Assembly (NCBI GenBank): GCA_017450425.1
Contig: JAFSUV010000009.1
Span: forward strand, 1 to 8,166
Direction of reading: 5' to 3'
Origin: Kiritimatiellia bacterium
GTDB taxonomy: Bacteria > Verrucomicrobiota > Kiritimatiellia > RFP12 > UBA3636
Length of the DNA stretch: 8,166 nt
The position numbers and the translations under genes are program-made. The notes beneath the pieces are model-generated. The model did no database searches. It saw only the letters and a list, made by a program, of their open reading frames with translations, and was not told the DNA's origin. Shown here in pieces: positions 1-4,323 of this stretch. Every line of letters begins with the position of its first letter. Positions within the stretch are counted from its first letter, which is position 1.

Positions 1-69
1 ATCTCCTCCCTCAACGCCAGCGCCGCAGCCGCCATTTTGCTGTATGAGGCGGTGCGCCAGCGTTTATAA
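1..69 (+). CDS. rlmB: C-terminal end of a SpoU/TrmH-family 23S rRNA 2'-O-methyltransferase (RlmB-like), partial
   Basis: The first 22 codons of the window read in frame to a TAA stop at 67-69; the rest of the gene lies to the left. The visible residues include SLNASAAAAILLYEAVRQR. This is the family's last conserved motif (SLNVSVAxGIxLxEAVRQR in RlmB), which forms part of the trefoil-knot SAM-binding site. The family methylates a ribose 2'-OH in rRNA or tRNA; RlmB acts on G2251 of 23S rRNA. The Ala after Asn, in place of Val, is a mild deviation. The motif fixes the superfamily well. The choice of RlmB over another SpoU member rests on the EAVRQR ending and is less certain. No terminator is visible after the stop. 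Confidence 0.68.
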   Translation: MSSLNASAAAAILLYEAVRQRL

Positions 70-277
70 CAACGCCTGTCAAAAAACATATTGAGGTAAT
101 CCATGGGCAGAGAGCAGGACAAAGAGCTATATGAAACCCTGCGCCGCACGATGCGCAGAAAAGGGCGGTCGCGCTTGCGGCCTCGACGCCGCACTCCGGG
201 CACACGCGAACCTCTTCGTCGGCGGCTCCGAGCAGCGGTGCCGCCGCGACCGCAACAGCGAACAAAAACCGTTTCAC
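11..277 (-). CDS. Small putative secreted zinc-ribbon protein
   Basis: This 88-residue frame starts at GTG (277-275), 25 bp after the stop of the upstream GH127-like gene, so the two could be co-transcribed. Residues 1-19 look like a Sec signal peptide: a basic start (MKR), a hydrophobic stretch FLFAVAVAAAPLLGA, and a possible cut after Ala-Ala before DEE. Residues 26-44 form a treble-clef or zinc-ribbon pattern, CPEC-x11-CASC, followed by GAGF, as in many zinc-ribbon proteins. A GGAGG lies about 13 nt before the GTG, which is a long spacing. After residue 48 the sequence no longer looks conserved and runs antisense over the rRNA methyltransferase end. The true end may differ: a +1 shift near residue 48 would meet TAG at 129-127. 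Function is unknown. The signal peptide plus two CxxC knuckles make the first half credible as coding; the last 40 residues are doubtful. Confidence 0.45.
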   Translation of the reverse strand: MKRFLFAVAVAAAPLLGAADEEVRVCPECGVEAASATALFCASCGAGFHIALCPALCPWITSICFLTGVVINAGAPPHTAKWRLRRWR

Positions 278-302
278 GGAACCTGCACCGCCTCCACAAA
301 CG

Positions 303-2084
303 CTACGTGCGAGGCGCCTTGCGCCTGTTGAGGCGGGCATCCTTGGTGACGGGCGGCTCGCACGGCATCGGCGCGGCTTCGTCCTCCGAATCCGCCACGG
401 GCGGCGGCACCGCCTCCCTTTTCGCCCCGGCCACCCGCTGGTAGAGCCTGTAGCCGACACCGGAGGAGTGCGGCAGCAAATCGACCAAATCCGGGCCGCG
501 CCAGATGCCGTAGAAGTCGAGATCTGTGACGTTCTCCAGTACGCGGCGGGTCCTCAACTCGTGCCGGAGCACGACGACCGACCCCTTCGGGCACTTCGGG
601 AAGGCCATGTGGTCCTCGCGGCGCTCCATGCCGGCGGGCCGGCGGTCGATGAGACCTTCGTGCGGGGCGGTCATCCACGGATAGACGCGGATGTTGAGGC
701 GACTCGCCTTCTTCATCTCGACCTTTACGAAGCCCTCGTTCGGGTAGCCGATCGAAACTTTCGCAAAAGGCGTGTCGCGCGGAACCGGGAAATTCACCGT
801 CACGATGTCGCGGAACTGCTCCACCGCCGCGCGCCACGCCCTCAGCATGGCGCGCGGCGCAGCGGCCGAAGCGCGGGCGGAGACAAACCCCGGAAGCGCC
901 GGCGCGATGAAGCCCGCGCCTGCGGCGCCGCAAACCGCGCCGCGAAGGCGGCTTGCGATGGATCTGGTGGTGCGCGCGTCGCCATCCTCGCCGTTGGCGG
1001 CCGGGATGAACGACACGTCTTCGATCTGCATCTGCACCAGATGGTTGCGCCAGAAGCGGTGTATGTCGTCCCAGTATTCCGGGAAGTTGCACTCCACGAG
1101 CTCCATCGCGCACATGATCATGTCGCACGTGGCGGTGGCGTCGCACTTCTCGTCCGCCGCAAGCTGCCACTGGAGGTATTCGGGGACCCACCCGAAGGCG
1201 GAGGAATTGCGCCGCACATAGTCGTAGAGCGACTTCGCGCGCGCGACGTATCCGTCCTTCGACAAAACCCGGCCGAGGCGCGCGAGGCCGGCCGCCGTCG
1301 CGAGCGCGGCGTGCACCTCGCCGTGAAATTCGGTCTTCACGCTGAAAAAGTGCGAAAAGGCGCAGAGGTGGTTCGCAAGGCCGGTCGCGAGATCCAGCGC
1401 CGCTTCGTCGCCGGTCAGGTCGTGATAAACCATCACCGGGTGGATGACGGCCGCCATCCTCATCGTGGAATCCGCGAAACCGGTGCCGAGCGCGGGCGCG
1501 AACCCCTTGCCGCGCACCACGACATCGGCGCTGAACGAATAGACCGGCGGCTCCACGGGAAATTCGCCGACAGGCGTGAGCCGCCTCTCGTGCACCGTTG
1601 CGATGCGGCGAAGCCCGGCAATGAGCGCCTTTGCCCGCGCAGCCGCTTCGGAATCCTTCGGATCGACCTCGATCATGCGGTTCAACGCCGACAGCACGGG
1701 CGCCATCTCGGAAATCGCGCACCATTCCGCGCCGCCGCTCCACGGGCGCTTTTTGGGGAACCGCAGCCCGGTGGCGTCGTCCCAGCACTTCGGGTCGAGA
1801 ACGATTTTGCGGAGGTTCGCTTCGGTTTTCGCCCCGTCGGCCGTACCAAGCATTTCGCGCGCGCACGAGATGCCTTCGTACCAGCTGGCGGCAAACTCGG
1901 AATCGTCGCGCCGCGAATGCTCCGCATACGGCTCCGGCCTATACGCGCGGATTGTCCCCCACGGGAGCGAACTTAGCCGCGAATCGGCCATCGATTCAAG
2001 GAACGACAGCGAAAGGCCGGCCTGATGCAGGGGGTCGAATGCGACAAAACCGGAATTGACTGGAGTGGAGGCTTTCGCGAGCAT
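303..2084 (-). CDS. Divergent GH127-like (beta-L-arabinofuranosidase-type) (alpha/alpha)6 protein
   Basis: I take the ATG at 2084-2082 as start because AGAGGA lies 8 nt upstream and the longer reading adds only low-complexity basic sequence. The product has 593 residues and no signal peptide, so it is probably cytoplasmic. Residues about 20-350 are helix-rich and look like an (alpha/alpha)6 barrel. Residues 314-352 (CDATATCDM, then PEYWDDIHRFWRNHL) resemble the GH127 segment ETC...YWDxxERxxxNxL. Residues 425-550 are beta-rich and end in YRLYQR, like the C-terminal domains of this group. Characterised GH127 enzymes use a Glu-x-Cys plus Cys-Cys zinc site with a nucleophilic Cys. Here the corresponding places appear to read Ala-Thr-Cys (318-320) and Val-Cys-Gly (384-386), so activity is uncertain. 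The last 40 residues are Pro/Ala/charge-rich and probably disordered. The family assignment comes from remembered motifs, not from an alignment. The gene reads away from tRNA-Pro and is followed by the zinc-ribbon ORF. Confidence 0.8.
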   Translation of the reverse strand: MLAKASTPVNSGFVAFDPLHQAGLSLSFLESMADSRLSSLPWGTIRAYRPEPYAEHSRRDDSEFAASWYEGISCAREMLGTADGAKTEANLRKIVLDPKCWDDATGLRFPKKRPWSGGAEWCAISEMAPVLSALNRMIEVDPKDSEAAARAKALIAGLRRIATVHERRLTPVGEFPVEPPVYSFSADVVVRGKGFAPALGTGFADSTMRMAAVIHPVMVYHDLTGDEAALDLATGLANHLCAFSHFFSVKTEFHGEVHAALATAAGLARLGRVLSKDGYVARAKSLYDYVRRNSSAFGWVPEYLQWQLAADEKCDATATCDMIMCAMELVECNFPEYWDDIHRFWRNHLVQMQIEDVSFIPAANGEDGDARTTRSIASRLRGAVCGAAGAGFIAPALPGFVSARASAAAPRAMLRAWRAAVEQFRDIVTVNFPVPRDTPFAKVSIGYPNEGFVKVEMKKASRLNIRVYPWMTAPHEGLIDRRPAGMERREDHMAFPKCPKGSVVVLRHELRTRRVLENVTDLDFYGIWRGPDLVDLLPHSSGVGYRLYQRVAGAKREAVPPPVADSEDEAAPMPCEPPVTKDARLNRRKAPRT

Positions 2085-2092
2085 TTTTGGAA

Positions 2093-2098
2093 TCCTCT
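2093..2098 (-). promoter_or_regulatory. Ribosome binding site of the GH127-like gene
   Basis: On the minus strand AGAGGA lies 8 nt before the ATG at 2084. It is the clearest Shine-Dalgarno site in the window. It fixes the start 39 codons inside the longest open frame. Confidence 0.7.
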
Positions 2099-2126
2099 GT
2101 GTTGCCGGGACTGCGGACGCCCAACC

Positions 2127-2147
2127 CCGTCGCCTGCGGCGGCACGG
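2127..2147 (-). other. Hairpin in the leader of the GH127-like gene
   Basis: CCGTCGCC (2127-2134) can pair with GGCG (2138-2141) and ACGG (2144-2147) around a 3-nt loop and a 2-nt bulge. This gives about 8 GC-rich base pairs. It falls between the predicted promoter (2173-2201) and the ribosome binding site. No T-run follows on the minus strand, so it is not an intrinsic terminator. It may only stabilise the mRNA, or may be chance in GC-rich DNA. Confidence 0.3.
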
Positions 2148-2172
2148 CTTGCGGATATCTCCGGCGAAGAGT

Positions 2173-2201
2173 ATTCTGCCAAAACGGCGGCAATTTTTCA
2201 A
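2173..2201 (-). promoter_or_regulatory. Sigma-70-like promoter for the GH127-like gene
   Basis: Reading the minus strand, TTGAAA (2201-2196, 5 of 6 to consensus) is followed by exactly 17 bp and then CAGAAT (2178-2173, 4 of 6). Transcription would begin near 2166 and give a leader of about 80 nt. The stretch is more AT-rich than its surroundings. It lies in the divergent gap shared with the tRNA promoter. The match is good, but start sites have not been mapped. Confidence 0.5.
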
Positions 2202-2271
2202 CTTGCCGCATCCGCGCGCCGCGCCTTGCGCGCCATTGCGCGCGCCAGACCCGATTCATGGCAGAATTTGC

Positions 2272-2300
2272 TTGACACCATGCTTCTTGTTTGATATCCT
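2272..2300 (+). promoter_or_regulatory. Strong sigma-70-type promoter for tRNA-Pro
   Basis: A perfect -35 box TTGACA (2272-2277), a 17-bp spacer and TATCCT (2295-2300, 4 of 6) lie 20 bp before the mature tRNA 5' end. This predicts a start near 2307 and a short 5' leader. Just after the -10 box comes TTGCGCC, a GC-rich discriminator of the kind seen at stable-RNA promoters under stringent (ppGpp) control. That regulation is inferred from the discriminator alone. A second TTGACA at 2312-2317 has no matching -10 box. Confidence 0.65.
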
Positions 2301-2320
2301 TTGCGCCGTTTTTGACAACC

Positions 2321-2397
2321 CGGAGTGTAGCGCAGACTGGTAGCGCGTTTGGTTCGGGACCAAAAGGTCAAGAGTTCAAATCTCTTCACTCCGACCA
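2321..2397 (+). tRNA. tRNA-Pro, anticodon CGG
   Basis: A complete 77-nt cloverleaf can be drawn. The acceptor stem is CGGAGTG (2321-2327) with CACTCCG (2387-2393), followed by discriminator A2394 and an encoded CCA (2395-2397). The D stem is GCGC (2330-2333) with GCGC (2343-2346), and its loop contains GGTA. The anticodon stem is TTTGG (2348-2352) with CCAAA (2360-2364), around loop TTCGGGA. The anticodon CGG is at 2355-2357 and reads the proline codon CCG, which is frequent in this GC-rich DNA. The T stem is AAGAG (2370-2374) with CTCTT (2382-2386), around TTCAAAT. All stems pair fully, so it should be functional. It has its own promoter upstream and an intrinsic terminator 7 bp downstream. 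Confidence 0.97.
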
Positions 2398-2404
2398 GTT
2401 TTCC

Positions 2405-2441
2405 GCCCTCCGTCCGTTTCCAGCGGCCGGAGGGCTTTTTT
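2405..2441 (+). terminator. Intrinsic terminator after tRNA-Pro
   Basis: GCCCTCCG (2405-2412) pairs perfectly with CGGAGGGC (2428-2435). An inner CCG/CGG (2414-2416 with 2424-2426) extends the stem. Six T follow directly (2436-2441). This is the only well-formed Rho-independent terminator in the window. It begins 7 bp after the CCA of the tRNA and ends 36 bp before tyrS. It closes the tRNA transcript and could also limit read-through into tyrS. Confidence 0.88.
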
Positions 2442-2477
2442 CGTTGACGAGCGAGCGTCTGCTTCCCCATCCGCCAA

Positions 2478-3740
2478 ATGAACGTAATCGACACACTGAA
2501 GGCCAGAGGGCTTTTCGAAAACTGGACAGACCCCGGAGTGCGGGATTTGCTGGACACGCCGCAGACCGTTTACGGGGGCTTCGATCCGTCGGCCGACAGT
2601 CTGCAGGCCGGAAATCTCGTGGCCATCATGAACCTCTGCCACTACCAGCGGGCCGGGCACAAGGTGCTGGCGCTCGTAGGCGGCGCGACCGGGCTCATCG
2701 GAGACCCGTCGGGCAAGACGACCGAGAGGAAACTCCAGACCGTCGAAACGATCGCCCACAACGCAGAGTGCATCAAGGCGCAATTGGAGCGGTTCCTCGA
2801 TTTCGGCCCCGGCGCGGGCGGCGCGACGCTTGTCAACAATCTCGACTGGCTCGGCAAGTTCTCCTTCATCGACTACTTGCGCGATGTCGGGCGCAATTTC
2901 CGCATGGGAACGATGCTCAACAAGGAGAGCGTCAAGGCGCGCCTCGAGTCGCCCGGCGGCATGAGCTTCACGGAATTCTGCTACCAGACGATGCAGGGCT
3001 ACGACTTCCTGCACCTCTACGACACATACGGCTGCCGCATCCAGGTGGGCGGCTCGGACCAGTGGGGCAACATAACGGCCGGCACGGATCTCATTCACTA
3101 CGAGCGCGGCGTGCAGTGCTACGGGGTGACGATACCGCTCGTCAAGGACTCCGCCGGGCGGAAGTTCGGCAAGAGCGAAGGCAACGCGATGTATCTCGAC
3201 GCGCGCAAGACCTCCTGCTACAAGTTCTACCAGTTCTTCCTCCGCAGCGAAGACGCCGTGGTGGGGCGCTACCTGCGCGCGTTCACGTTCCTCCCCGTCG
3301 AAGACATCGAAAGCCTCGAGCGCACCGTCGCCGAAGCGCCGGAAAAGCGCGAAGCGCAGAAAGTCCTGGCCGAAGACGTGGTGCGGCGGGTTCACGGCGA
3401 AGAAGGCCTTCAGCAGGCGCTCAGGGCCACGGCGGCGCTCTTTGGCGGCTCCGTGGCCGGGATGGGCGCCGACGAGCTCCTGTCCGTATTTGAAGACGCC
3501 CCGTCCGCAACTCTCGAAGCGGCTCAGGCCATCGGCCAGCCGGTCACGAAGGTCGCCGCGCTCGCCGGCCTCTTCAAGAGCCAGAGCGAAGCGCGCCGCA
3601 CCGCCGACGGCGGCGGGCTGTATCTCAACGGAGAGCGCGTCGGCGCTGCGGACGCCTTTTCCGCCGACCGGGCGATCGGCGGCCGTGTCGCGGTGCTGCG
3701 CTCCGGCAAGCGCAACCACCTTGTGCTGAAACTTTCCTGA
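2478..3740 (+). CDS. tyrS: Tyrosyl-tRNA synthetase, bacterial type (class I)
   Basis: This cytoplasmic enzyme charges tRNA-Tyr with tyrosine using ATP. The product has 420 residues, the usual size. The Rossmann catalytic domain covers about residues 30-240, with GGATGLIGDPSG at 68-79, the tyrosine-site motif GGSDQWGN at 191-198 and the KMSKS-type loop KFGKS at 229-233. An anticodon-binding helical region follows, then a C-terminal S4-like RNA-binding domain (about 355-420). YKFYQFF (248-254) and VHGEEGL (305-311) are further family hallmarks. The HIGH signature is replaced by QAGN at 43-46, in the context DPSADSLQAGNL. The first catalytic His is therefore Gln and the second is Asn. The rest is intact, so the enzyme is probably active. 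No Shine-Dalgarno site is visible before the ATG. A weak TTGACG (2444-2449) is the only promoter hint between the terminator and the start. It is the first gene of a likely tyrS-purE-glnN unit. Confidence 0.97.
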   Translation: MNVIDTLKARGLFENWTDPGVRDLLDTPQTVYGGFDPSADSLQAGNLVAIMNLCHYQRAGHKVLALVGGATGLIGDPSGKTTERKLQTVETIAHNAECIKAQLERFLDFGPGAGGATLVNNLDWLGKFSFIDYLRDVGRNFRMGTMLNKESVKARLESPGGMSFTEFCYQTMQGYDFLHLYDTYGCRIQVGGSDQWGNITAGTDLIHYERGVQCYGVTIPLVKDSAGRKFGKSEGNAMYLDARKTSCYKFYQFFLRSEDAVVGRYLRAFTFLPVEDIESLERTVAEAPEKREAQKVLAEDVVRRVHGEEGLQQALRATAALFGGSVAGMGADELLSVFEDAPSATLEAAQAIGQPVTKVAALAGLFKSQSEARRTADGGGLYLNGERVGAADAFSADRAIGGRVAVLRSGKRNHLVLKLS

Positions 3741-3771
3741 AACTGAAACCAGATTTGCGACGATCACGACC

Positions 3772-4293
3772 ATGCAAAACGAAACCGCAGCCGAAAAGCC
3801 GCTCGTCGGCCTCGTAATGGGGTCGGACTCCGACTGGCCGCTCGTGTCGAAGGCGCACGAAACGCTGTCGCAGCTCGGCATCGCGCACGAAGTGCGCGTG
3901 ATTTCCGCCCACAGGACGCCCGACGCCGCCCACGAATACTCCGCCACGGCGGAAGGGCGCGGCCTCAAGGTGATCCTCGCCGCCGCAGGCGGCGCGGCGC
4001 ACCTTGCCGGCGTACTGGCCGCGGGCACGACGCTGCCCGTGATCGGCATCCCCGTGCCGGGCGGCTCGCTCGGCGGTCTGGAAGCGCTCCTCGCCACGGT
4101 GCAGATGCCGTCCGGCATACCGGTCGCCACCGTGGCGCTGTCGTCGTCTGGGCCGGCCAACGCCGCAATCCTCGCCGCCGAAATCCTCGCCCTCGGCGAC
4201 AGTGCGCTCAAGAGGCGGCTGCACGAGCGCAAGGCGCGGCTGCGCGAAAAAGTCGAAGCGGCGGACGCCGCGCTCAGGGCGTCCCTCGCCTGA
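3772..4293 (+). CDS. purE: N5-carboxyaminoimidazole ribonucleotide mutase, PurE class I
   Basis: PurE moves the carboxyl group of N5-CAIR to C4, giving CAIR in de novo purine synthesis; it normally works after PurK in the cytoplasm. The product has 173 residues, near the usual 160-175. Visible motifs are GSDSD (17-21, phosphate/nucleotide site), SAHRTP (45-50, with the catalytic His), AAGGAAHL (71-78) and QMPSGIPVATV (111-121). SAHRTP indicates class I, since class II enzymes have a different sequence here (typically SAHKGP). The last 20 or so residues form a charged Ala-rich helix. The gene starts 31 bp after tyrS and ends 30 bp before glnN, on the same strand. No purK is present in the window. 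No clear Shine-Dalgarno sequence precedes the ATG, but the conserved core begins only 10 residues in, so the start cannot be far wrong. Confidence 0.96.
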   Translation: MQNETAAEKPLVGLVMGSDSDWPLVSKAHETLSQLGIAHEVRVISAHRTPDAAHEYSATAEGRGLKVILAAAGGAAHLAGVLAAGTTLPVIGIPVPGGSLGGLEALLATVQMPSGIPVATVALSSSGPANAAILAAEILALGDSALKRRLHERKARLREKVEAADAALRASLA

Positions 4294-4323
4294 AACCAAC
4301 GCCCCCGGGAAGGGCCGGACTCC

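Noticed and set aside
60..75. Inverted repeat GCGTT-N6-AACGC around the methyltransferase stop
   Set aside because: A 5-bp stem. The nearby A-run (81-86) would act as a T-run on the wrong side for the minus-strand gene, so it does not make a terminator.
139..158. Inverted repeat CTGCGC-N8-GCGCAG
   Set aside because: Only 6 bp of stem, with no T-run on either side in the needed orientation; it lies within the zinc-ribbon codons. Not a terminator.
274..1866. A 530-codon minus-strand frame inside the GH127-like gene
   Set aside because: Arg/Ala/Gly-rich out-of-frame translation of the same strand, with no motifs. The overlapping frame has the ribosome binding site, the promoter and family motifs.
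468..1976. A 502-codon plus-strand frame opposite the GH127-like gene
   Set aside because: Strongly basic, low-complexity composition typical of an antisense shadow; no start signals or domain.
2312..2317. Second TTGACA just before the tRNA
   Set aside because: The matching -10 position falls inside the tRNA D arm (GACTGG), which does not resemble a -10 box. The upstream TTGACA at 2272 has proper spacing.
2442..2477. T-box or other riboswitch before tyrS
   Set aside because: Only 36 nt lie between the terminator and the start, and no T-box sequence or specifier stem can be found. The terminator stem is fully explained as the tRNA terminator.
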